A stretch of 64,000 nt of DNA from Bigelowiella natans CCMP2755. Lineage: Eukaryota; Cercozoa; Chlorarachniophyceae. The DNA lies in the NCBI GenBank assembly GCA_000320545.1, contig ADNK01002555.1, forward strand, positions 1 to 64,000. Direction: 5' to 3'. Under the pieces are notes generated by a model, which worked only from the letters and a program-made list of their open reading frames with translations, did no database searches and was not told the DNA's origin. This document shows, piece by piece, positions 28,462 through 38,469 of this stretch (positions are counted from its first letter, which is position 1; each line of letters starts with the position of its first letter). The position numbers and the translations under genes were made by a program.

Positions 28462-29879
28462 AACAACAACAACAACAACGAGCATATCACATCATATCGT
28501 ATTGTGTTATTGGTCAAACAACCCAAATATGTGATGTTTGGCGAGAAATTCGATGTCTCTCATAATCCTATCCTGAATGAAACGGTAAGTCCCTAGAAGA
28601 AGAAGAAGAAGAAGAACAAGAACAAGAACAAGAACAAGAAGAAGAAGAATATAGCAGAAAGCATAAACATCGTCTTATTTTTCAACCAAACGTGTAGGTA
28701 CAAACACAGGCAACCAATCATCAAAAGAGAAAAATAACAACACGCAATACATAAATATACAGCATGTGTATTGGTACGTAGTACTTTGTTGGTATTTACT
28801 AGTAGCAGTAGTAGCAGTAGTAGTAGTAGTAGTAGTAGTACTACTACTACCTCTAGGAAGCCATAGGCGACCCTTCATCTCACTTTCACTGAAAAGCTGT
28901 GCGTTGTTTGGTCTCCACATATCTGTGTAGTAAGTAGTAATAGTAGTAGTAGTATTGATATCATTAAGCAGCGGTACTGAAGAATAGGTATTATTACCTC
29001 ATCATCATCAATTTAATTAGAGAATCACCACTACAAACTCTCATCTTATCAAGTTCACATTTGTATTGTACCAGGAAACGAAATTAGCACGTTTTGCTTC
29101 TCCTCCTCCTTCTCTTCCTCCACGCATTCAGCAGCTTTAACTTGCCACTCATCGATTTCTCCTAATTTTGAATGATATTCGAAGATGCATAAATTTGGGA
29201 TGATAATGAGATTTAGAGCCCTCTGTACATTGTCGTTTTCATAATTGTATCCTTTACAAACATCATCAACAACAACAATAACAATAAGCAACAACAAAGC
29301 ACGTACCAGCTGCTTTCGATTCTATATCTCTGGACGATGGTAATGACAGTGAAAACAAAGTCATTTCCGGGGCTATAATAGGAGAAGAAGGAGGAGCACT
29401 GGTAGCAGTGCTGTTCTTGTTCTTCTTGCTACTTAACGCCATCTCCCCAACCAATGAATTAGGAGAAAGAGAAGAAGAGGAAGACGATAGGGAAACAACC
29501 TAATATGTGTGTGTATATGCTACTGTGTGTGTGTATGTATGTGTGTGTGTGTTTTCATGCCCATTGCACGCATCATATACGAGGAGGAAGATTGTGATTC
29601 ATCATGCCAGGTGCTACCACCTAGTAGTAGTAGTAGTAGTAGTAGCAGTAGTAGTAGTACCGGGTTGAGCATGATAACAAAATCTATTTTCCTAATTGTG
29701 CAAAGTCCTATGTAGGTTGGAAGTAGGGAGGGCGAGAAGTTGTCCTGCTCTAAATGTGCTACATAAGCTGGAAGAATAGACAGCATCCTCTTCCTAATGA
29801 CAACAACGATAGAGACGATATAGGATGGGGTTGATTATTATCAGGAAAAACCAACGATGTCTGTTGTCAGAATCTCTGA

Positions 29880-29918
<39 letters not shown>

Positions 29919-30825
29919 CGGCATAATAATAAGAATCAAAGATGTCTATCATCAGAACCTCTTCTCGTCATCATCAATAGATAGTATATACGTCATCAAT
30001 AGATAATATAAACAACATAATAATATATAATCTATCTATCCATTTTAAATTCCACCCACCCCCCACACATGCCGTACAATATTGACCTGTTAGCCTTTGG
30101 TAGTGTTTGAAACACAATCGATAGATTCTCAGGTAAAAGTAGAAATGTCGTGCTCTCTGCTGCTGATCCACTCCCAACCTTGCTCTGTGATGAATGATGA
30201 TCATGATGATGATGATGATTATGATAATGATGATCATCATCATGAAAGGAAAATTACATGAAATAGTAGTAGTAGTAGTAGTAGTAGATATATGCAAGCT
30301 TTGCATCAATACCATCAAGGGATTGTATGATGTCATAAAACGACTAAATCAATGAAAACACCAGCTGGCAACATCACCTTGAGAATATTGATATATGATT
30401 CTTCTGAGATCCCTCTCAAATAGCGGATGTAACGAAAAACATCGGGACAATACCTGCCAAATAAACACATTATTATCCCTCAATCAATCTCACAACGTGA
30501 GATATCTGTTAATAATAGGTTTTGCTAATATGTTTGTGTATGGGCATTATTACATGCATATAAGAACTAGTATCACTAGTATCATTGTAATTGTACACTT
30601 GGTAAATATAATTCATAACTAAATCAGCAGCAACAAGTAACACGTACTACTTACTCTATGAGCTGTAGCGATTTTGCACCAAACAGCACTCCCCCTAGCA
30701 AAATGCCTCCTCCTCCTCCTCCTCCTCCACCTCCTCCTCCTCCTTTTGAATGATCGCTACGAGTGTTAGTTCCTCCTGCCGTCGTCTCTTTCGAGTGAAA
30801 TCTTAAAGCTGTTTTCTTCACATGT
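9511..30825 (-). CDS. Giant multi-exon gene: PIP-kinase-like region plus PH/GRAM-like module and long tail
   Basis: More than 25 minus-strand exons can be chained. Codon phase is kept at nearly every junction I tested between 30825 and 19918, including the link from kinase to downstream exons, and no stop separates them. That makes one gene more likely than two. The last exon is 9511-9578, ending SAAAHTYKQAFADAVIPKLR and TAA. From the N-terminus: kinase-like exons (30825-24490); Lys/Glu/Ser-rich linkers; a PH/GRAM-like module (21151-20340); a 195-codon exon 20502-19918; exons at 18577-18448, 17984-17872 and 17699-17585; a coiled-coil exon near 16813-16733; a Ser/Thr/Asn-rich tail near 14.2 and 13.3 kb; and exons near 11.5, 11.2 and 10.9 kb. 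The protein would exceed 1,500 residues. I could not resolve the start or several exons between 9.6 and 16 kb. A phosphoinositide-signalling role is inferred from the two modules. Confidence 0.6.
10051..10081. repeat. (TA)n microsatellite
   Basis: Poly-A of about 10 nt followed by about 16 TA units, in an intron of the giant gene. Confidence 0.95.
12721..12754. repeat. (TA)n microsatellite
   Basis: Uninterrupted TA run in AT-rich intronic or unresolved DNA of the giant gene. Confidence 0.95.
16217..16283. repeat. Long inverted repeat (hairpin)
   Basis: The left arm 16217-16240 (starting TTATCGTGATAATACTAAAA) is the reverse complement of the right arm ending at 16283, with one extra T in the right arm. 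This gives about 24 bp of stem around an 18-nt AT-rich loop. It sits in an intron of the giant gene. It could be a tiny foldback/MITE remnant or a structured RNA element. I see no target-site duplication. Confidence 0.9.
16380..16487. repeat. Two-copy 54-bp tandem duplication
   Basis: TGTGATATCATTCATC begins both halves (about 16380 and 16434), and both end in ATCATCACATC.TCCAGTCT. It lies in an intron of the giant gene. Confidence 0.85.
18119..18290. repeat. Minisatellite of CAATACAAGA-(CATCAT)n units, four copies
   Basis: Four units each begin ACAATACAAGACA and continue as ATC/CAT trinucleotide runs of different length. Frames read poly-His, poly-Ile or poly-Ser on + and poly-Asp or poly-Met on -, so the open frames here are repeat artefacts. 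Confidence 0.95.
18827..18920. repeat. Two-copy ~47-bp tandem duplication
   Basis: TACCTTGATGATAATAGAAA occurs at about 18827 and 18874, each followed by AGTAGTA and GATGATT. Intronic. Confidence 0.85.
19597..19762. repeat. (CA)n then (GA)n microsatellite block
   Basis: About 100 nt of CA repeat with CG interruptions is followed by about 40 nt of GA repeat. A separate (CT)n run at 19832-19880 lies just downstream of the donor of exon 20502-19918 on the minus strand. Confidence 0.95.
19918..21151 (-). other. PH/GRAM-like module of the giant gene
   Basis: Exons 21151-21081, 20751-20631 and 20502-19918 join in phase. The peptide runs DPHEIIIWGFTQQGRSG, SIYLTNYRVLRLHSVEK, then IEKQIPLVDIETA and DSIRFRVRGGNLMTLQISSR, ending in a helix-like ALGIALKTILQSL. 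The pattern 'G.iylTNyRl.....ip+.dI' followed by a strand and a C-terminal helix is typical of PH-superfold GRAM/GLUE domains, which bind phosphoinositides or ubiquitin. I cannot say which subfamily. After the helix, the exon turns into a Lys/Asn/Ser-rich linker. Confidence 0.5.
21898..21941. repeat. Poly-C (about 21) followed by (CA)n
   Basis: An unbroken C run of about 21 nt passes into CA repeats. The minus strand carries a long G run able to form quadruplex DNA. A second such block is at 38399. Confidence 0.95.
25390..25460. repeat. Compound (TA)n-(TG)n microsatellite
   Basis: TA run with one ACATA interruption, followed by about 13 TG units, in an intron of the giant gene. Confidence 0.95.
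26998..27272 (-). repeat. Coding minisatellite in the kinase insert
   Basis: Three imperfect units lie inside the 1.2-kb exon 28123-26903. On the minus strand each begins with TFAQKPAITTSATTTTT and continues into a Thr/Ala tract of varying length. The shared core spans about 33 nt per unit, and the flanking (TTG)n/(CTG)n-type tracts differ in length. Length change by slippage keeps the reading frame because the tracts are trinucleotide. Confidence 0.85.
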
Positions 30826-31379
30826 CTAGAATAAGGGGGAGAACAAAATCAGTTGTCGTTGTTGAAGTTGTTGTTGATGTTGTTGTGGTAGATTTCAGAG
30901 AAAAGAGGAGTGTGTTGCCACTACATAGATAATAGTAGTAGCTGTCATTCTTTCATCATAATCTTATCCCATGTGATTTAAAAAAGGATTGATAGTATAT
31001 GTCCTTTATACTACATAGTAGGGGTGTTGTTTGCATCATATTTGTACTATGTATTACTGCTTCCCTCCTCGTCGTGTTTTTCCTCTTTCCCTCCCTCCCT
31101 CCCTCCCCGTAATCTTCTATCACAATTATTTCCCTCTCTCTATGTTGCTGACTGACTTATAACTCGATGGTGACAAAACCAACAACGGCTGGTCTCCTGT
31201 ATTTTCATTGTCTACTACTATATTTAATAGCAAACAAGGTAGGTATTGTTTAGTTCTTTGGTAATAATGATATGAATCGTGACGATTAACACCTATCACT
31301 GTTATTACATATCACCAAACAGGTTCGGTATGTTAAGAATAATTCATTCAGCAGCCATTGTATATCTGTATCTACTATG

Positions 31380-33300
31380 CACCATTGCTGCTGTTAGATG
31401 GTGGCTTTGCTATTTTTGACATGGGACTACTTGCCCCCCCCCTATTTCCTGCTGTCGTCATCCTCTTTGATTTAACTATTGTTTTATCAGCAGAAACGTT
31501 TCCAGCCTCAATATCTTTACGCTTATTCTGAACATATATCAGATGCAGAGTATAAGCTGATTAGCAGCGGCAAATCAATCAATATTAGCACAGAGTATAT
31601 CTCATCATCATGAACATGTGAAACTACTATTATATAAAATTTAAACAAAAGCTATAAGAATATACAATATCAGAGCTCAATATTGCTACTGTGCACCGCA
31701 AAGATAATAACTCTAATGAGAAATCATTCCTACCTGGTTGTTGTCATCCTTTAGCTGCTTATGATTGGCAAGATCCTTCTTCTTCTTACTCTGCTTAATA
31801 TTCTTTTCTATTTCCACTTCTGATTGCCTTTGCATCTTGTCGCGGTTGGAGATTGCATTTTTTTCTTCTAGAGGCACGACTCCCGCTGAATAGAATAAGT
31901 ACATAATTTATATAAACGAGACGATGTTTGTATGAAGTTGTAGATGCTTCGTGTTATGTATGCTAGTACACCTGTATTCTCACAATCATCGGTTAGGAAT
32001 ATATTAACATAAACTCGGCTATGTGTTTCAGATACAATTTCAAATACATTGATGTTTAACAATGAGTTGGTTTGCCTTCAAACAGTTGCAAAAAAAGTTA
32101 ATGGCAGCTTTCTTTTGTGTTTAATATTAGTACTTATTGCTGGGGCTGATCTTCCTTCCTTTGATACTCTAGGGTACACCTGAAGAAGAACATAGTGATA
32201 TAATACGATACTACTGATGGTGATGGTGGCGATGATGATGATGCGGATATACAACATGCATGTGTGTTTACGCGCTGCTGCTGCTGCTGTCTGTCAATCT
32301 ACACAAACCTTTCTTTTAGCTTTGCTACTACCGACGAGGCTCTTAAGCAGTGCTATTATTCGATTAATCGAAATCAATCATTAATGAGAAGTAGTAAAAA
32401 AAATCATGAAGACAGGTACACGATGATCTATGTTATTGGAATGAGAATTGAAGCGTCCTTGACAGAGTAAACAAAGGGAAATGGTCATAAGGATGGAACT
32501 ATTTCGGTATCATATAGCAGCATTATCTGAACCCAGAACAATATTTGTATACCCTAGTATTAGCTTCGGAGAATGCAACAATTATCAAAGGGAGGGGGTA
32601 TTCGAATGCCGCTTTTCAACGAACATAATACCACTTCTAATGAAGTCCCATAAATCTTCCAACGTGTGTGTCGATCCCCCGCTAAGGTTGTTGCCCTTTA
32701 GCGTCCCTCCCTTCAGCAGAAGATTCTTTTCATACAAATGCAGCATATTGTTTCATCAGAGAAGTGAATATCTTGATAGCAATGAAAGGAGCAGGACGAC
32801 GGGGGGGGATACCATCTTCTGAGGGCCTCGATTTTCCTATGTAGTATTTGTTTTTGCAATTGTTGCAGTGATTATCATCGTTTAAGGTACATATTTTTAG
32901 ATGTTTTGTGGTTATTATTGCCTACATTTTTTCCAATCATAATTAGGATAACAATATCCATAACGACGGAATCTAGAAAATTACATATAAATAGATGTAT
33001 ACTGCACAAATATACTTCTTAAATAGCAACTAGTAAGTATGTGAACTCATACAACAGCAACAACAATAGCTACCTTCACAACATAAATTCCTTTCAATTT
33101 GTAAAAGCGACAACAAAATATTTTTACATTATAATACTTCGGCCACTAATCTAAAGTTTTCAAACCTTTTGAATCGCTCCCCCACCCACCTCAATCGGGG
33201 GTGTGGACCTCTCTACTTCTTCCACCATAGCCAAAGTACGAACGGGCACCTGTTCTTTGCTGACGAAATGTATCTTCGTTTGGTGTTTTCTTTTTTGGTG
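31380..33300 (-). other. Exon-like segments of unresolved gene, possibly N-terminus of the giant gene
   Basis: Four minus-strand segments have splice-like borders and protein-like composition. About 33300-33175 contains VSKEQVPVRTLAMVEEVE and ends at GT. About 32178-32133 encodes VYPRVSKEGRSAPAI. About 31888-31733 is a Lys-rich coil containing EVEIEKNIKQSKKKK. About 31530-31385 contains KRKDIEAGNVSADKTIVK. I could not join the last one to exon 30825-30655 in phase, so whether they belong to the giant gene is open. No domain recognised. Confidence 0.35.
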
Positions 33301-33361
33301 AGTATTGAAACATATATCAATAGATAGATATATGTATATTTTACATGCACGCATACACATT

Positions 33362-33366
<5 letters not shown>

Positions 33367-33392
<26 letters not shown>
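33367..33392. repeat. (TA)n microsatellite
   Basis: Short TA run in the divergent intergenic region between the minus-strand exons and the small plus-strand gene. Confidence 0.9.
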
Positions 33393-33400
<8 letters not shown>

Positions 33401-33902
33401 TGTATCCATATTGTCCTAACTAGCTCGTTTATTCTACAACCTGCATTTCCGCTAACAGGTCACATATTGGTTGTTTTTTGCTTTTTAGATATTTTTCGGC
33501 AATCTTGCAGTATATTATGTTCAAGCGGGGTCATTTTCCCATCCTGCATTCGTGAATAGAGAACAACAAACAGGTAAAACTTTATTTACAACAAGTGTAA
33601 GAATAGTGGCTGATTATTTTTCAAAGATTTTCCGTGTATTCTTTCTACGAATCGTAGAGTATCATAAAAATTTATCTATAGACAAATTTACATGTGATTC
33701 TATACAGTCATATGCACAAAATATACGTCTGTTGAAACTGCTACTACTTCATATTCTATACAGAAATTTTAATAATCTCTGATTAGATAACACATTCAAC
33801 AACATATACTACAACGTGTTGTTATATTTTCAAAAACATCATGAAATATTAGGCATCATCGCAGCTCCATCGCCCAACGAGAAGAACAAGATAAAGCAGA
33901 TC

Positions 33903-34141
33903 ATGATTTCAGGGCAGCAGCAGCAGCTTCCTGGACCATATTACTCACAGCAGGAAGATGTATTGTCAGAGAAGAAGAACAAAGAATTCTCTCAGGGATA
34001 CAGCAGTAGACATATTCCTCTCAAACAGGTACTGTGGTGTATTATGTTTGATCTCTAATTAAATTGAGAACTTGAAACAGAAACTCCAGAATGCCGTGTA
34101 TTCTGTAGATTACAGTTCATAAAATATTGTTAATTCTCTCT

Positions 34142-34181
<40 letters not shown>

Positions 34182-34798
34182 CGTGTGTGTCTGTTGGTGT
34201 GTGTGTGTGTGTGTATGTATGATTAGAATCACAGCCACCATTCAAAGGAGAAATCGGTTACTACTACTACAGGTGCGTGTGTTTCTATGTATCACTACTA
34301 ATATTTTATACTATTTATAATTACAACATCACTAGTATTAGATCATACTGGTTCTTATATCGTGCAAATATTTAGAACTCTGGCTTCGCTGTTATTATTA
34401 TTGTGAATAGGAGGAAACGCTGCTACTTTATCAAATATTTCTTTTCCACTAAGAATTGACGAGGTAATATCCATGCGGAAATATATAGGACCAATACTAG
34501 TAATATTACGAGTGTGAATAAATTATAAATTGTAAATTATTGCGTATTTGAATGCCAATTTGCTATTTTATAGAAATTATTCCATCATGGCGTAATACTT
34601 GTGGTAATAAAAAACAGTTGCAGCAGTAGTATTTAACTATTCTTCTTCACTTGTTGTTTTAGCTTCGAGTTCCCACCTTTCTCTTTATTCTCATCATTTT
34701 AGGTAGCATTTACCTGCAAGATAATAGCATATGTTGTAATACTGTTTATTCAATTGATCGCCTGTGATTTTCCATGTCTTCTGTTGTATTATTCTTGA
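33903..34798 (+). CDS. Small single-pass membrane protein, unknown function
   Basis: ATG at 33903 opens MISGQQQQLPGPYYSQQEDV. Exons 33903-34028, 34227-34272 and 34411-34463 join in phase. The last exon has two possible acceptors 40 nt apart. The acceptor before 34703 gives VAFTCKIIAYVVILFIQLIA and a stop at 34796-34798 (106 aa). The acceptor before 34663 gives a different hydrophobic end, LRVPTFLFILIILGS, and a stop at 34765-34767 (109 aa). Both yield a polar Gln/Ser/Lys-rich N-terminus and one C-terminal membrane segment, so the protein looks tail-anchored. The choice of acceptor would change the anchor sequence. No family recognised. Confidence 0.55.
34142..34179. repeat. (CT)n microsatellite
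   Basis: CT run of about 37 nt inside intron 1 of the small membrane protein gene, followed by a (TG)n run at 34196-34214. Confidence 0.95.
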
Positions 34799-35394
34799 AT
34801 GTCGCTCATTATTAACGGACCACATATAAAATTATGCGTGCAACAAACACAGGAAGCCTCATATTTGGCATGACCTGCGCACAGTAAGAGGCTAATTAAT
34901 AGAATTGCTAGATTACAAATGCAAGAATTACATGTCAGTACCGATAATACATAGCTGGTTCATAAGATATGCAAAAAAAAACAAAATAATTTGAAGTAAG
35001 AAGCTGGTATCGAAGATATATTCGAAACAAAACAAATTCTACCGTAAATACCTATGCATGTTGCGAATGTATTGTGTATGTGAAAAGAATAATATACACT
35101 CCTTCTATGGTAGTAGATGCGGACTTAAATTGATCCAGCCTCTGTGCAGAAAGTTATATGGCCCGAGCAGTTTAAAGGCACAGCAGGGCTCTAAATGACT
35201 TCAGAATTCCAAAGAATATGAAGATATAATACTGTGATGGGAACATTCGTCGTCCAGTAAATGCTTTGTCTAGTTAATTTTATGAATTCTTTCATGAAGC
35301 TCTGACTAAATATTTTTCATTGATCTCGGAGTGAAAGAGTGCAAAAAGGATTTCATGAGGCAAGGGTACAGCATCACAACAACACAGGCATTAC
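34799..35394. other. Intergenic, nothing recognised
   Basis: AT-rich, without exon chains, arrays or RNA genes that I can see. It lies between the small plus-strand gene and the second island. Confidence 0.4.
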
Positions 35395-37325
35395 AGCACT
35401 TCTTAGATACTAGCTCATATACCCGTGTAAACATATTACATGCATGAAATCATTTAGTTGCAAGCCTCTTACTACGGCTATTTCCATCATCGAGTCATAA
35501 CAAAACTCAGATGGAACTGCACATAAATACGGGTATTTTTGCCTTTTTGGTGAATTCGTGTATGTTCTCCATTCGTGCGCAATGGATGCATGCATGTGAG
35601 TGGTGGATTGAATTGAGAAGTGCGAATAGGCAAACATGAACGCTGTGTCAGCTGCTAACGCTAATGAGAACGGGCGCAAAACCAAAATCTACGGCGCGAT
35701 TACAAGCATAGCGTTTTAGCTGCACAGGATTAGTAGGCGCGGCCATTCGAAACTCTTCACACAAAACCTAAGAATGGCAGCTGTGATCAATCAAGCAGTG
35801 CGTGCAGCATGACGGCATGCTACTAGTACACCATCACGTGCGAGATGAATGTTTTACAATTGTTTTTGCAAGGTTCCCAATGTGCAAATCATTGAAAGAT
35901 CAACAGCTAGCTGCTTGCAAAAGATTCTCTGAGCACCCACAAAAATGTGCAAGAAATGAAGCTGCACAATGGTGACAAATGGCACATGCACAATGCAAAC
36001 AATTTGTTGACTTTGCATGCTGCACTTTGCAGTCGCATGAATGGACACCTGTTTCAATGTGTGGATTTGAACAGAGCATGTGTTCTCATCAGGTACATGT
36101 GGTGTGCATGGGTACATGTGTTCCTTGCGCGTACACGCACGTGGACATGTGTGTCCCCACAATGATTGATGATTTGACAATTTGCAGCTAGCGATGTGCA
36201 AATGATTGAATCGATCTACACACATGCACCCTCTCGCACAGCGACGTTCGGCATTCGCATCAATCTAGCAATGATTGATCAGTCATTCGCTTGAACATCA
36301 TGGTGCTTTTAGCTTCACAACAATGCAGCGCGCACAGCTGCCAAAGAGACGTTTGTTCCACCTCTGGCAAATTGATCTGCCATGTCGCAACGCAAACCTT
36401 TTAGCGTTGCTGAGTCATTTTGTCATGTCCACTGCATGAGCTGCAGCGTCGCATGTGACAACTCAACGTGATGCATCTGAATTCATGTTTGTTCAGTGAC
36501 TACCTCACGTGCTTCAAAGCCAGAATGGCACCAGGTCAGCAGGGCACGCTAGTGGACTGGGGTTCCATTGAGCAGACTGCTGTGACTTGAAGCACATGTG
36601 AGACTGGCTAGCTGGGCACATCTAGACATGCTAGCATGGCCAAAAAATCCGGCTGCGACTCAAGAGCCAAATTCTTAGCCAAGGCATTGAACGAGGTGAA
36701 GGTGATGTCGTCATGACATCATTGAATTGACGCTGTAAAATCGCGGCGCTGCGTTTGCTGGATTGAGCATTGTGAACTTGCACAAGCATTCTTGCTCTCA
36801 CAAAGACGACTTTCCAAATTCCAGACAATGCTTTGCATGCTTGCAGACAAACAAACTTGGCATCAACAATGTCATGTGCATGCAGACTTTGACTCGATTC
36901 CACGTGATTGTGCAATTGTGCAGCTAGATGACTTCTTCCGGACGGAAAGCCGTTGTGGCACGCACGTTTCAAACACAATGTAGTTCATCAAGTGCCAATG
37001 ACGGCAGGTCTTTGCATTACGCCAAAATCAGTGACCTCGATGACAAAAATGCATTTGCATTGAGCAGACACAGAGTGCAAACTGCAAACATTGCCTGCAC
37101 TAGTGCATGCTTCGGCGGCTAATCCTGCACTCAACAACAAAGTCATCAAGCGATTGGATGAGACGATGACGTGCATGATGCACTCAGACTTGTGAATTGC
37201 AAATTATTTCAGCTGCATGATCAACATCATCAGATCCAACACGAATGCAGATCATTGTGTACAATGTTAGAATTTTCCGTCATGCATGCATTTCTCACTA
37301 TGCAAATTGAACATGAGTTTCAGTC
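35395..37325. other. TGCA/CATG-rich compositional island 2
   Basis: About 1.9 kb free of microsatellites and crowded with TGCA, CATG, GCATGC and CAATG. CTAG is also frequent. Open frames up to 123 residues occur on both strands, but none has protein-like patterning. The right edge falls about 15 nt from the sulfotransferase stop codon (37340-37342). The island separates two convergent gene ends. Confidence 0.7.
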
Positions 37326-37339
37326 CTTGTAGAATTATA

Positions 37340-38433
37340 TCATCTAACACGATTAAGTAAACTTGCTATACTGGGGGTCATATAATTTCCCAGGAAGTTG
37401 TAATCATCTTTCAAAAAATCAATCATTTTCTTCAAATCTTCCTTCGCTACCTATAGTATTAATGCCAAACATTAAAGCAGTTGCAATGATATATTGTCAA
37501 CCACTTGGGCCCCTTCACTTTACATTCAATTTTACATCATAGCGAAGAAGTCTACACTTGAATTGTCATAGAATTAATGTTTTATATAGTGGGATGTGAC
37601 TTACATGTTTACTTAGGAAGTCCTGTGCATCGGTAGGGTGTGAAATCATGGCTTGACGAGGATCCAGAATGCTCCCCCTGCAGCATTGCTTCGCATGAAA
37701 CTCCCTTTAATTTTGAAAAAACATTTTTCTCCCCGAATACATTTCAAATCCATGAGATGCTGCAGCTCCAAGATCTAAATAGCGGATGAAAGGTGCGTAC
37801 CACTTCCCTATCTCCTCTACCTGCAATGGAGACATCAACAATCCAAACAATCAATATAAAGACTAAAGACATGGAAAGTAAACTTTAAGCAACACAGTAA
37901 AGCTCGAATCTCGCCGACGTAGCACAAATAGTCATATCTTTTTCAGAACTTTACCAGAAATGGAAAATTATACTGTATATAATATTATTTTCTTCACACT
38001 AACATGACTCCTTGGGATTGAGCTCATTAGGTACTCTGAATCAGCTTTTTAATTACTTAGGGTATTTTGATACAATTCTCTACTAACCTTTAACTGGTAG
38101 TCGAACGTCATCGATCGCTCACCTCTTTTCGACTTTGCTTCTCGAAAGCAGTGTTGCCTTTGTGGCAAAAAGTGACAGGGCATGTGCCGGAAAACCTGCC
38201 CTTCCGTTAAATTAAAATCCCCTCCGTCACATTGCTCGATGTAATATCCCTTTTCGTACTTTGCTATTAGCTGAGTGAGAAAGCTTCCTATACTCACGGG
38301 GGGATGTTTTTCTTCTTCCCAACGTAATCCTAGTTGTAAGCGTATTTCAACGAAGGAGGACAAATCAACATCTACGAACAGAAACACACACAAATATATC
38401 CCCCCCCCTTTCCCCCCCCCCCCCCCCCCCTTC

Positions 38434-38469
<36 letters not shown>

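Larger units (their letters stand above)
24490..30825 (-). other. Phosphatidylinositol-phosphate-kinase-like module of the giant gene
   Basis: Exons: 30825-30655, 30453-30378, 30184-30087, 29793-29661, 29499-29307, 29161-29072, 28922-28851, 28572-28523 and 28123-26903, then smaller ones down to 24536. Three stretches match the PIPK fold in order. YCPDVFRYIRYLRGISEESY corresponds to 'aPevFrelRelfGis.edY'. ILPAYVAHLEQDN and then SLLPTYIGL..IDFVIMLNP corresponds to 'iLp.Y..H....nSLLpr.yGl....fvvm.N'. IMRDIEFLAKHHIFGYKLLVGI corresponds to 'D..FL....imDYSLLvGi'. Low-complexity segments are inserted between them. I could not place the usual DLKGS and catalytic Asp motifs with confidence, and one junction (28851 to 28572) does not keep phase, so a small exon may be missing. 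It is either a diverged or catalytically altered lipid kinase, or a model with gaps. Confidence 0.6.
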
